This document shows, in pieces, positions 37,292-45,965 of a stretch of 64,000 nt of DNA; the first letter of the stretch is position 1; each line of letters opens with the position of its first letter. The notes under the pieces are model-generated. The model did no database searches. It was given only the letters and a program-made list of their open reading frames with translations, and was not told the DNA's origin. Position numbers and translations under genes: made by a program. The DNA is taken from NCBI GenBank assembly GCA_003712055.1, contig RHLJ01000006.1:210229-274228 (forward strand), in the 5' to 3' direction. The DNA comes from Balneola sp. Its GTDB lineage: Bacteria > Bacteroidota > Rhodothermia > Balneolales > Balneolaceae.

Positions 37292-38245
37292 ATGAAAAAA
37301 AAGTGTTTGGTCTTAAATGATCGTGAAGCTCTTCCTGAAGCTGCATTAGCAGATATAGCTCACCTTGTGGATATTTCATGGGAACAAGATCCTCCTGAAA
37401 GATTTTCTTTGGAAGAGGCTGTTCAAAGAAACAAGGATACACAGGTTATTATAACTACTTACATGGATTTGAAGGGGCACATCCTGGAACAAATGCCCGG
37501 TCTTGAAGCAATCATCACCACTACTATTTCTACTCATTTTATTGATTCAGGATATTGTAAAAAAAAAGGAATTAAAGTCTTTAATACTGAAAACTATACC
37601 GGAACTTCAGTGGCAGAGCATGCGGTAGCCTTAATGATGGCTACTATACGTCATATCCCAAAGGTAGATAATGAAGTGAAGCAACAAGGGAACAACAACT
37701 GTTTTGAGTACAGAGGCATAGAACTATATGGAAAAACAGCAGGCATCATCGGTTTTGGAAATATTGGCTCAACCATTGCTCGATTGTTAAGTGGCTTTGG
37801 AATGAAGCTTCAGTACTATAACCGGTCTCCTAAGTCATCTAATATCGCCCAACAAGTAGAACTGTATGATCTTTTATCATCTTCAGATATAGTGTTTTTA
37901 TCCCTTCCTTTAAATCATGAATCTCATGAAATAATTAGAGAAGAAACATTGGCCAGGATGAAAAAAACTGCTGTATTGATCAATGTCTCCCCTGATGAGG
38001 TGATGGATATCGATGCTGTAAAACAGGCCCTTAGCCGGGGAGATATTGCCGCTGCGGGCTTAGATCTACTCCAAACGGGTGTTTTTAAGGACTTATCCAA
38101 TACCGTTCTAACTCCTAGAAGAGCCTGGTATACCGAAGATTGTTTTAACAGGCGAATTGGAATGTGGAAATCTACGCTTGTAAATTTTGTGGAAGGGAAA
38201 AGCCAAAAAGATATTGCTGATTCAGATTTTGTGCCTATTGGCTAA
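37292..38245 (+). CDS. D-2-hydroxyacid dehydrogenase fold protein lacking the catalytic triad
   Basis: A 317-residue NAD(P)-binding protein of the D-2-hydroxyacid dehydrogenase (2-HADH) family with an intact dinucleotide motif GIIGFGNIGSTIARLL and the TGTSVAEHAVALMMA helix. The three catalytic positions are changed. The Arg of the N(T/V)xRG motif is Pro (LINVSPDEVMD), the Glu of the DVFxxEP motif is Gly (LDLLQTGVF), and the His of the LTPHIA motif is Arg (LTPRRAWYT). The cofactor site is thus kept but the ordinary hydride-transfer chemistry should be lost or rerouted. Last gene of the island cassette. The family assignment is firm; function is unknown. Confidence 0.8.
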   Translation: MKKKCLVLNDREALPEAALADIAHLVDISWEQDPPERFSLEEAVQRNKDTQVIITTYMDLKGHILEQMPGLEAIITTTISTHFIDSGYCKKKGIKVFNTENYTGTSVAEHAVALMMATIRHIPKVDNEVKQQGNNNCFEYRGIELYGKTAGIIGFGNIGSTIARLLSGFGMKLQYYNRSPKSSNIAQQVELYDLLSSSDIVFLSLPLNHESHEIIREETLARMKKTAVLINVSPDEVMDIDAVKQALSRGDIAAAGLDLLQTGVFKDLSNTVLTPRRAWYTEDCFNRRIGMWKSTLVNFVEGKSQKDIADSDFVPIG

Positions 38246-38308
38246 ACATCTGAATGGACAACATAATGTTGATCATTTATGCGATAATCTTATATCGATT
38301 AAGTGATA

Positions 38309-38326
38309 GTTGGAAACCCGGGGAGC
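38309..38326. repeat. tRNA-Asn 3'-end fragment, candidate right attachment site
   Basis: AACCCGGGGAGC (38315-38326) repeats bases 31101-31112 at the 3' end of tRNA-Asn, and GTTGG just before it matches the tRNA T stem with the T loop deleted. It lies at the far edge of the inserted region. Confidence 0.6.
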
Positions 38327-38330
38327 AAAA

Positions 38331-38365
38331 AAAAAGCCTTCCATCTCATCATGGAAGGCTTTTTT
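38331..38365. terminator. Bidirectional intrinsic terminator
   Basis: A stem of 14 bases (AAAAAGCCTTCCAT with its complement from 38351) with a 6-base loop and A/T runs on both sides. It lies between the tRNA fragment and the convergent VPS10-type gene. Confidence 0.8.
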
Positions 38366-38385
38366 TATTTCTTGTTGATGGACTC

Positions 38386-41300
38386 TTAATCGTGATCCAA
38401 TCCTAAAACAGGTGGAGCACCATTTGATTTTAGTCGTTCAGCCAATGCGGGTATTACTTCATGCATTAATGGGTGGAATTCATCGTGAATTACTTTGAAT
38501 TCCTCTTTGCCTACGCGAAGCATATCTTTTTGCATGGCTGTTGGGCCGTAAGTTCCTCTAAGCCCACCAAAAGCAACGGAGATTCGATTCATTACCGTTT
38601 TTGGCATCACGTCTCTTAATTCTCTTTGAGGCAGGTTTCCATTCATTTTGGTATCCAGTGCCTTAAGTGCCATTTCAGCATCATGTAAATCTTTCATTAG
38701 CTCAGCATCCGGAGTTGCAGAACGGCTAAGTGAAAGCTGCATGGCGGTAAGTAGTTCTTCCGCTTCATCCATCTCATTGTTAAGCATCTGCACATGATTT
38801 GAAAATTCCTGCAATTCATCCCGGAATGCGAGTACTTCTGAATCAGATTTTCTAGGAAGAGCACCTTCTCGAAGCAGAACAACATCGAACTCAACCATTC
38901 CTCCAATATTAGTCGAAACTCCATCTACAATTTTTACGAGTTGAGCTGAATAGGTACCAGGTCTAGCCATAATTCCAAATCCACCACCTCTTGTTTGTTC
39001 CGGGTTAATTAACCCTTGCGAGGCAGTACGCAAATTCCAGTTTATGCGATGGAATCCTTTTGAGGTTCTCGCTAGCACTCGTTGAACCAGCTCGCCATCG
39101 GAGTTATAGATTTCCAGATGAATAGCTGGAGATTTTTCGCGCATTTCAGCCTCCAAGGATTCCCAGCCTGGAAATGGTATATCAGCATCACCCAGCTCTT
39201 TTTCCATTTTCTGACGTTCAGCTTTTAACGTAGTTAAGCCTTCCTTCAGGTAGTAAGTGAAGTTAACACCGAACCGCGGATTAGGAGCGGAGTAGTAATC
39301 ATCACCCATATACCGGGATACATTTGTCTGGACATACCATTCTCCATCTCTAGGCTCAAATAGATGAGCTTCCTGATCCAATAACTCAGGAGTTAAACTT
39401 CTTAATGGAGAATAGTCATCGAGTATATAGAATCCTCTTCCAAAAGTAGCTCCAACCACATCATTTTCCCGGCGCTGGATAGTGATATCACGGAAAGAAA
39501 TAGTAGGTATTCCTCCCTTCATTTTAATCCACTCGTTCCCGCCATCAATGGTGAAATAAACTCCAAATTCATGGGCTAAGAAGAACAGGTCTTTATTCAC
39601 ATGATCCTGAACAATTCTCCATACCATTCCAACTTCAGGAAGATTACCAGCTATGGAAGTCCAGGATCTGCCATAATCGGTACTTTTAACCAGATAGGGT
39701 TTGAAATCGCCTTCTTTATGATTGTCTAGGGCAGCATAAACTGTAGCTTCATCGAAAAGATCAGCACGGACATCATTCACAAAGGCATTTTCAGGCACCC
39801 CTCTGATGCTTCCCACTTCTGTAGCTGTCCAGGTTGCTCCGCCATCTGTGGTAGATTGAAGGAGTCCATCGTCGGTACCTGCATACAGTACATCTGCATT
39901 AATGGGTGATTCACCTAATGATGTAATAGTCGAGAACTCAGACATTGCGTACAAATCCCAGGCATGATCCCAGCTCTGAGTACGTCCCATAATAGGTTCG
40001 GTAATCCGGTCTTTGTCTTTGGTTAAATCACCTGAAATTGCTTCCCAGCTATCGCCACGATTGGTGGATTTCCAGACACGGTGCGAGGCAAAATAAATGG
40101 TACTTGGTACATGCTGAGAAGGGAGGATAGGGGCATCCCAATTGAATCGTTCTTCTCCTTCGCCAACACCAGGCTGTGGCTGAATGAACACTGATTCACC
40201 TGTGATACGATCTAAGCGATTTAAGTACCCTTGCTGAGATTCTGCATATCCTATGTCCGGATTGCCCGGTTCAACCGCAGATTGATGCCCGTCACCACCT
40301 AATACACGAGACCAGTGAGCATTGCGAATTCCACCTGCATCGCTGGTTCGGGATGGACCTCCATGAGATCCGTTATCCTGGGTACCTCCATATATATTAT
40401 AAAAAGGTTCTGCGTCATCAACTGCTAGTTTATAGTACTGAGTAATAGGCAGGTTTTTGATGAATCTCCAGGATTCGGTGTTATCTACCGTTTCATAAAT
40501 GCCACCATCGGTTCCCAAAAGCAGATAATCCGGTTCGTCAGGTAAGAAATTCAAAGAATGGGAATCAGAATGCGTAGCACTGGTATTTAATCGGCTGAAT
40601 GTCTTTCCATGATCATAGGAAACCTGCATACGCACATCCACCAGGTAAATAGTTCCAAAATCATGAGGTGAAGCATAAAGCTCCTGGTAATAATGGGGTC
40701 CAGTTGCACCCGCTACAGCGTCTGACATTTTTTTCCATGAAGCTCCCTGATCGGTGCTTGTGTACACTCCTCCTTCACGCCTTATCAATTCAATAGCAGC
40801 ATATACATAATCAGGATTTTGCGGGCTGATGGCTAAGCCGATCTTTCCTTTAATACCTCCTGGTAATCCTCTTTTTAGCTCCGTCCATGTTTTACCACCA
40901 TCGGTTGATTTATGGATTCCCGATCCTGGTCCTCCATCAACAAGAGCAGCAACGGTTCTGTGTCGTTGCCAGGTAGCTGCATATACAACATTAGGATCCC
41001 GAGGGTCAACTACGATGTCTGTAACTCCAACCCATTCATCATCGCCAAGGGTTTTGGTCCACGTTTTACCACCATCTTCTGTGAGGTAGAATCCACGCTC
41101 ACCACCTTTATTCCAAAGTGGGCCTTGTGCGGCTACCATTACAATATCAGAGTTTGAGGGGTGAACGATAATTTTCCCAATATGCTCTGATTCGGGTAGT
41201 CCCATATTTTTCCATGAAGCACCTCCGTCTTCACTTAAGTACACTCCATCGCCAAAAGCCACATGCCGGCCTCCAACATTTTCCCCGGTACCTACCCAAA

Positions 41301-41640
41301 TTCGGTGAGGATTATTAGGGTCGATGGTTATACAACCAATGGAATACACAGATTGTTTATCAAAAAGAGGGGTCCAGGTAGTTCCTGAGTTTTCAGTTTT
41401 CCAAACACCACCAGAACCTACAGCGACATACCAAACATGTCGGTTATCTGGGTGGATGGCTATGTCAGCAATTCTTCCAGAGGTAAATGCTGGTCCTATA
41501 TTTCGAAATGCAAATGCATTGTAGCTTTGCTTCGCAATAGCAGACGAATTATCGTCCGAATTTCTGGATCTTTGAGCGGTAGCAGTATCAACGGCCATCA
41601 ATACTATAACCGCAAGGATTAGGTATCTTTTTAAAGACAT
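38386..41640 (-). CDS. Secreted VPS10/sortilin-type beta-propeller protein (glycosyl-hydrolase-like)
   Basis: A 1084-residue exported protein; signal peptide LILAVIVLMAVDTATA. The first ~750 residues consist of Asp-box/BNR repeats (SEDGGASWKNM, TEDGGKTWTKT, STDGGKTWTEL) forming a sortilin-like ten-blade propeller. The last ~300 residues are a charged helical region. Such proteins are common in Bacteroidota and often annotated as glycosyl hydrolases, but no catalytic residues can be pointed to, so a binding or scaffolding role is equally possible. A single gene; only the terminator separates it from the island edge. Confidence 0.83.
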   Translation of the reverse strand: MSLKRYLILAVIVLMAVDTATAQRSRNSDDNSSAIAKQSYNAFAFRNIGPAFTSGRIADIAIHPDNRHVWYVAVGSGGVWKTENSGTTWTPLFDKQSVYSIGCITIDPNNPHRIWVGTGENVGGRHVAFGDGVYLSEDGGASWKNMGLPESEHIGKIIVHPSNSDIVMVAAQGPLWNKGGERGFYLTEDGGKTWTKTLGDDEWVGVTDIVVDPRDPNVVYAATWQRHRTVAALVDGGPGSGIHKSTDGGKTWTELKRGLPGGIKGKIGLAISPQNPDYVYAAIELIRREGGVYTSTDQGASWKKMSDAVAGATGPHYYQELYASPHDFGTIYLVDVRMQVSYDHGKTFSRLNTSATHSDSHSLNFLPDEPDYLLLGTDGGIYETVDNTESWRFIKNLPITQYYKLAVDDAEPFYNIYGGTQDNGSHGGPSRTSDAGGIRNAHWSRVLGGDGHQSAVEPGNPDIGYAESQQGYLNRLDRITGESVFIQPQPGVGEGEERFNWDAPILPSQHVPSTIYFASHRVWKSTNRGDSWEAISGDLTKDKDRITEPIMGRTQSWDHAWDLYAMSEFSTITSLGESPINADVLYAGTDDGLLQSTTDGGATWTATEVGSIRGVPENAFVNDVRADLFDEATVYAALDNHKEGDFKPYLVKSTDYGRSWTSIAGNLPEVGMVWRIVQDHVNKDLFFLAHEFGVYFTIDGGNEWIKMKGGIPTISFRDITIQRRENDVVGATFGRGFYILDDYSPLRSLTPELLDQEAHLFEPRDGEWYVQTNVSRYMGDDYYSAPNPRFGVNFTYYLKEGLTTLKAERQKMEKELGDADIPFPGWESLEAEMREKSPAIHLEIYNSDGELVQRVLARTSKGFHRINWNLRTASQGLINPEQTRGGGFGIMARPGTYSAQLVKIVDGVSTNIGGMVEFDVVLLREGALPRKSDSEVLAFRDELQEFSNHVQMLNNEMDEAEELLTAMQLSLSRSATPDAELMKDLHDAEMALKALDTKMNGNLPQRELRDVMPKTVMNRISVAFGGLRGTYGPTAMQKDMLRVGKEEFKVIHDEFHPLMHEVIPALAERLKSNGAPPVLGLDHD

Positions 41641-41842
41641 TGTATTAGAGTAGTTAGCTTAGAAATTATTGGGGGAGCAAAATGCTACAAAATTGTACCA
41701 ATGAAAAATGGTGTCAGTAGCTGTAACATCTTTTTAATGGTTTATAGATTAGCAATGCTAATATGTGCAATAAATTGGCTTTGATATGCAAATCAATTTT
41801 CGATCATACTCAATAGATTCGTCTAAGAATTAATTGATAGCC

Positions 41843-43003
41843 ATGGGAATCAGCGAGTTTTCAGATCCATTTAAAAAAATCAGACAGGAAGAAGGCATCC
41901 TTAAAACCGAAGATCATGGGGAAGAAGTTAACCTGGTCTTGCGGTTAAAGGACGTCAGAAAATGTGCTCATCAATGGGAGTCATTTAAATCGGGGAAAGC
42001 CAAACCTGGTCGAATAGTTATTCCCTCAGAAGAGGAAATTAGATCCATTCGCCAAATTCCGGTAGAAACAGACCCTCCACAGCATTCGGCTTTTCGTGAT
42101 TTATTGGATACCTGGTTTAAAAGACCTCTTAATAATGATTACCAGGAAAAGTTGAACAAGATCATAAATGGTCTTTTGGATGAAGTAATAGAAGAAAAAA
42201 ATGTAGAAGTAGTTCATGATTTTTCTTTAAAGCTGCAATCGCGAGCACTGGCATTACTTCTAAATACCTCAATGGATGAATCCGAAACGTGGATAAGCTG
42301 GGGTACTCATGTGTTTAGAGCAGAAGGCAATGAGTTGGATCAAAGCAAGGCAAGTACGCTGGATAGCTATATCCTAAACAAAATAGAAGAAGCCACTCAA
42401 AATCCTGGCGATGATCTGTATTCAATATTGCTTGAATCAAAGGTGAATAATCGAACGCTTACTACTGAAGAAATACATGGGATCATCAATTTAACCTTTG
42501 CTGGTGGCAGAGATACCGTAATTAATGCGCTAACAAATTCCATCGCGTATTTTGCAGAGCATCCGGATCGATTGAAATGGCTTAAGGAATACCCGGACTC
42601 CATTAACAAAGCTGTTGAAGAATTGTTAAGGTATTTTTCCCCTCTTACCCATTTAGGGCGTGTCAGTTCATCGGATACGGAAATCTGTAGTCATGCTATT
42701 AAAGAAGATGCAAAAATAGGATTGAATTGGGCCTCAGCAAATCGCGATGAAGCCGTATTTGAAAACCCTGATCAAATAGAATTAGATCGAAAAGTAAATC
42801 CTCATGTCGCTTTTGGATTCGGTATACATAATTGTCTTGGCGCTACTCATGCCCGACAGATCCTTCGACAAACTATAAAACTGCTAAGCGAGCGAGTCGC
42901 CTCAATTTCGATTCACACCTTCGAAGAGAATTTCGAGGAAATTGGATCATTAAAGAGAAAGACTGGGTTCGAGTCACTTCGTGTATCCTTCAACATCAAT
43001 TAA
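41843..43003 (+). CDS. Cytochrome P450
   Basis: Soluble bacterial heme-thiolate monooxygenase of about 386 residues. I-helix oxygen-activation motif FAGGRDTV, K-helix ExxR (EELLRYF), and the Cys ligand loop FGFGIHNCLGATHAR. The substrate-contact region IPVETDPPQHSAFRDLL matches the CYP101/CYP107-like N-terminal DPPxHxxxR signature. The ATG start is preferred over a TTG three codons upstream (41834). Seven bases before the 2Fe-2S ferredoxin gene, so the two form a redox pair. The substrate is unknown. Confidence 0.92.
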   Translation: MGISEFSDPFKKIRQEEGILKTEDHGEEVNLVLRLKDVRKCAHQWESFKSGKAKPGRIVIPSEEEIRSIRQIPVETDPPQHSAFRDLLDTWFKRPLNNDYQEKLNKIINGLLDEVIEEKNVEVVHDFSLKLQSRALALLLNTSMDESETWISWGTHVFRAEGNELDQSKASTLDSYILNKIEEATQNPGDDLYSILLESKVNNRTLTTEEIHGIINLTFAGGRDTVINALTNSIAYFAEHPDRLKWLKEYPDSINKAVEELLRYFSPLTHLGRVSSSDTEICSHAIKEDAKIGLNWASANRDEAVFENPDQIELDRKVNPHVAFGFGIHNCLGATHARQILRQTIKLLSERVASISIHTFEENFEEIGSLKRKTGFESLRVSFNIN

Positions 43004-43010
43004 TAAGACC

Positions 43011-43322
43011 ATGGCCAAGATTACATTTATTACCAAATCCAACGAAAGAATTATACTAGAAGATGATTCCGGAAGCATTATGGAACTGGCTACGTTTAAC
43101 AATGTGCCTGGTATTGAAGGTAATTGTGGCGGAGTGTGTTCTTGTGCTAATTGCCACGTCCATGTTCGGCCAGAAGATTTTAATAAAGTTGGAGGATCAA
43201 GTATGCCAGAATCAGATATGCTTGAATTTGAGGATAATGTAACCGAATACAGCCGACTATCATGTCAGATAGAGATTACGGAAGAATTGAATGGCATTAC
43301 TCTTTATGTGGCGAATGAATAA
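43011..43322 (+). CDS. 2Fe-2S ferredoxin, adrenodoxin/putidaredoxin type
   Basis: A 103-residue electron carrier for the adjacent P450. Cysteine ligands are in NCGGVCSCANCHV and LSCQI, giving the Cx5Cx2C...C spacing of the adrenodoxin class. The ATG at 43011 starts the ferredoxin fold (MAKITFITKSNERIILED); an in-frame start further upstream would overlap the P450. The 3' end overlaps the convergent AraC gene by 26 bases. No ferredoxin reductase lies nearby, so electrons must come from a reductase encoded elsewhere. Confidence 0.92.
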   Translation: MAKITFITKSNERIILEDDSGSIMELATFNNVPGIEGNCGGVCSCANCHVHVRPEDFNKVGGSSMPESDMLEFEDNVTEYSRLSCQIEITEELNGITLYVANE

Positions 43323-44181
43323 GCTTTGTTAAGTTCTTGCTTCTCAACTTTCGAAACTGAAGGGGGGAAGTGTTTTTAAAAGAACTGAAGCAACGATGAA
43401 ACTGGCTTTGACTTTCAAACCCAACTTTGTAGCAAATATCATTTACACTTTCACTGGTGTTCAACAGTAAATGACAGGATATTTCAATTCTGGTTTTATT
43501 TAGATAAGTAGTAAATGAATGTCCATTTATTTGTTTAAACCATCTGCTAAAGGCCTCTTTATTCATATTGGCGATACCAGAAATTTCTTGTAGAGATATT
43601 CTCCCGCTAATGTTATTGAGCACATAATCAGTGACTATTTCATAACGCTTCTGCGATTTATTATAGGAAGCTGGAATTACATAGTCTTGAGAAGCTAGCG
43701 TAGTTTTATGATGATTTTTAACTAGTTCGAATAAAATCTCAATGGTTGCAGAAAATTTAAGAGGGTCAGGAAGAGTGGTAAACTCATCTATTTTGTCCAG
43801 GATCAATTTCCCGGGTGTTGGAAAGAAATACCCCTTTTTTGCAGCTTCTAAGAACTGATTTAGTTCATCGAATTCAGAAAACGATTCAAAAATTCTGGAA
43901 GAAAATTGGAGTACAAACGCTTCAGAAGTGATGCTTTCATCAAAACTTATCCAGTTATGGGGCAGGTTACTTCCTAATAAAACGAGGTCATTTTTCTCGA
44001 AGGATTGGATTGAATCACCTACTACTCTGATGCCCGAGCCCTGTTTGATGAAGGTAAGTTCAATTTCAGGATGGAAATGCCAAAATGAAGGAAAGCGAGA
44101 CTTCTTTATCCAAAACGAATGGATAGAATGGGAAGAATTTTTGTCGAAGATGAGTTCTTCTTCAGCTCTATAACTCTTCAT
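43297..44181 (-). CDS. AraC-family transcriptional regulator
   Basis: Cupin-type N-terminal sensor domain (FHPEIELTFIKQGSGIRVVGD, NDLVLLGSNLPHNW) and a C-terminal double helix-turn-helix (ISLQEISGIANMNKEAFSRWFKQ, SVNDICYKVGFESQSQFHRCF). The start three codons in (MKSYRAEEE) is preferred over the ATG at 44190. It is convergent with and overlaps the ferredoxin gene, so it may control the P450-ferredoxin pair, but that is position-based inference. The ligand is unknown; members with this N-domain often sense sugars or small metabolites. Confidence 0.88.
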   Translation of the reverse strand: MKSYRAEEELIFDKNSSHSIHSFWIKKSRFPSFWHFHPEIELTFIKQGSGIRVVGDSIQSFEKNDLVLLGSNLPHNWISFDESITSEAFVLQFSSRIFESFSEFDELNQFLEAAKKGYFFPTPGKLILDKIDEFTTLPDPLKFSATIEILFELVKNHHKTTLASQDYVIPASYNKSQKRYEIVTDYVLNNISGRISLQEISGIANMNKEAFSRWFKQINGHSFTTYLNKTRIEISCHLLLNTSESVNDICYKVGFESQSQFHRCFSSFKNTSPLQFRKLRSKNLTKLIHSPHKE

Positions 44182-44352
44182 AAATCGCACTTTTTAACTA
44201 CTATTTAACATTTATCGCTAATATATGCGATTAATCAGTGGTAAAGGAAGCAATTTAAATCCAGGTAATCTCACTATTCACGTATTGCTTCTTGTTTTAA
44301 TTTAGAGTATCTCAAATGCTCTTATTTTTAATTCAGGAGAACCTTCACAACT

Positions 44353-45522
44353 ATGGAAATCGCATTATCCGGTTCAGTTATAAAACAGGTGGATGTCATC
44401 ATTCAAAAGGCCATCGATTATGGAGTTAGTGACATTCATATTGAGCCCTTTGAGAAAAGCTATCGACTGCGTTACAGACTTGATGGAGTACTCCAAAAAG
44501 TGGCCGAATTGTCGATCAGTCAAAAAGACGCCCTGGTTTCGAGGGTTAAAATAATGGCTCACCTGGATATAGCTGAAAAGAGAAGACCGCAAGACGGACG
44601 GATTAAAGTACGATCGGGTTCCGGGAATGATATAGATTTAAGGGTATCGACATTACCTACACAATTCGGAGAAAAGGTGGTACTCCGTATCCTGGATAAA
44701 AGCCACTTGCAGCTTGAATTGACAAAGCTTGGATTCGAAGGGGATTTGTTAACAACATTCAGAGAAGGGATTCATAACCCATATGGGATGATTTTGGTAA
44801 CCGGACCTACCGGAAGTGGTAAAACCACGTCGCTTTATGCTGCTCTTAATGAACTGAATACTCAGGAAGTAAACATCACTACTATTGAAGACCCCATTGA
44901 ATACAACCTGGAAGGAATTAACCAAACACAGGTTCACGAAGAGATTGGTCTTACTTTCGCACATGTACTAAGATCCATCCTGAGGCAAGATCCAAACATT
45001 GTAATGGTAGGAGAGATACGGGATAAAGAAACTGCAGAGATAGCCATTCGGGCAGCATTGACTGGCCACCTGGTATTTTCCACATTACATACAAATGATG
45101 CAGCCTCGGCCATCACCCGCTTGACAGATATGGGGATTGAACCTTTTTTGGTTACTTCGTCAGTTAAACAAGTACTTGCCCAACGATTAGTTCGTCGAAT
45201 ATGTGAAGATTGTAAATCAGAATATGAACCAGAAGTAAGTAAACTTAAAGAGCTGAGACTTCCAACTAAGGATCAAACTTACTATCAAGGCAAAGGCTGT
45301 GAAAAGTGCAATCAGACAGGGTATAAAGGAAGAATTGCACTTATTGAGATTCTTCCAATTTCAGATGCGCTATCTCAGGTTATCAATTCAAATAGCAGTG
45401 CCATGGACATAAAAGAGCAGGCAAAAAAAGAGGGAATGATAAGCTTAAGGGAGACAGGAACTAGACTCATCTTGGAGGGAATAACAACAGTATCAGAAGT
45501 ATATAAAGAAACGGTTCTTTAG
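44353..45522 (+). CDS. GspE/PilB-type secretion ATPase, short form
   Basis: Hexameric ATPase family powering type II secretion or type IV pili. N2-type domain (SDIHIEPFEKSYRLRYRLDG), Walker A GPTGSGKTTSLYAAL, Asp box (TTIEDPIEY), Walker B (VMVGEIRDKETAEIA), His box (GHLVFSTLHTNDA) and a tetracysteine zinc site (CEDC and CEKC). At 389 residues it lacks the N-terminal MshEN/N1 domain that docks on the inner-membrane platform (full PilB/GspE is about 500-560). No other pilus or secretion genes are adjacent. It may serve a partial type II/competence-like machine encoded elsewhere. Confidence 0.88.
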   Translation: MEIALSGSVIKQVDVIIQKAIDYGVSDIHIEPFEKSYRLRYRLDGVLQKVAELSISQKDALVSRVKIMAHLDIAEKRRPQDGRIKVRSGSGNDIDLRVSTLPTQFGEKVVLRILDKSHLQLELTKLGFEGDLLTTFREGIHNPYGMILVTGPTGSGKTTSLYAALNELNTQEVNITTIEDPIEYNLEGINQTQVHEEIGLTFAHVLRSILRQDPNIVMVGEIRDKETAEIAIRAALTGHLVFSTLHTNDAASAITRLTDMGIEPFLVTSSVKQVLAQRLVRRICEDCKSEYEPEVSKLKELRLPTKDQTYYQGKGCEKCNQTGYKGRIALIEILPISDALSQVINSNSSAMDIKEQAKKEGMISLRETGTRLILEGITTVSEVYKETVL

Positions 45523-45851
45523 CCCTGGCTTACGCGCAAGAATGAAAAACTTTATGAGCTACTTTTGATCCGCCGTTTCAAATTTGAGAATCAAAATTTG
45601 GTTTTTCAATACTGAGAACCGGGAAAATCGACATGAGAATAAATTATTGTTACCGACTTGGGAGTTTGATTCAAAATGGTTAGTCTTTTGGCAGAACAAA
45701 AAATCAAGAAGAAAGAGTAGCCTTCAAGTTTTAGCGGATATTGTGTAGTCTGGAAAACCGTGGTTAAGAAAAGGGCATCTGATACTAAACGTCTGTTCGG
45801 TTAAGAAATACTCTTCTATAGGTTATTTAGCAATCAAAAAAATCAAAGGAT
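45523..45851. other. Intergenic region between the secretion ATPase and the fibre/RHS locus
   Basis: About 330 bases without a recognisable gene. A weak inverted repeat CAAATTT...AAATTTG (45579-45600) follows the ATPase gene and may be a terminator. No tRNA, promoter consensus or transposon end was recognised. Confidence 0.4.
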
Positions 45852-45964
45852 ATGAAACGATCTTTTTACGGGTTAATTATAGCCCTCCTCGGAATAACTA
45901 CACTCAAGACGAGCTCATTAAAGAATTACTAGAAAGAATAGAAAAATTAGAAAAGGAGAAATGA
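45852..45964 (+). pseudogene. Internally deleted fibre-like gene remnant
   Basis: It begins ATGAAACG and encodes MKRSFYGLIIALLGITT, closely matching the signal peptide of the next gene. It then jumps, with a frameshift, to a C-terminal coiled-coil tail (DELIKELLERIEKLEKEK then stop) like that of the 47201 gene. Nearly the entire body is deleted. It ends one base before the start codon of the intact 45966 copy. Confidence 0.75.
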
Positions 45965-45965
45965 G

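Noticed and set aside
35459..38245. Aromatic meta-cleavage (Mhp/Dmp) operon reading of the aldolase cassette
   Set aside because: No acylating aldehyde dehydrogenase, ring-cleavage dioxygenase or hydratase is present, and the HpcH subgroup signature differs.
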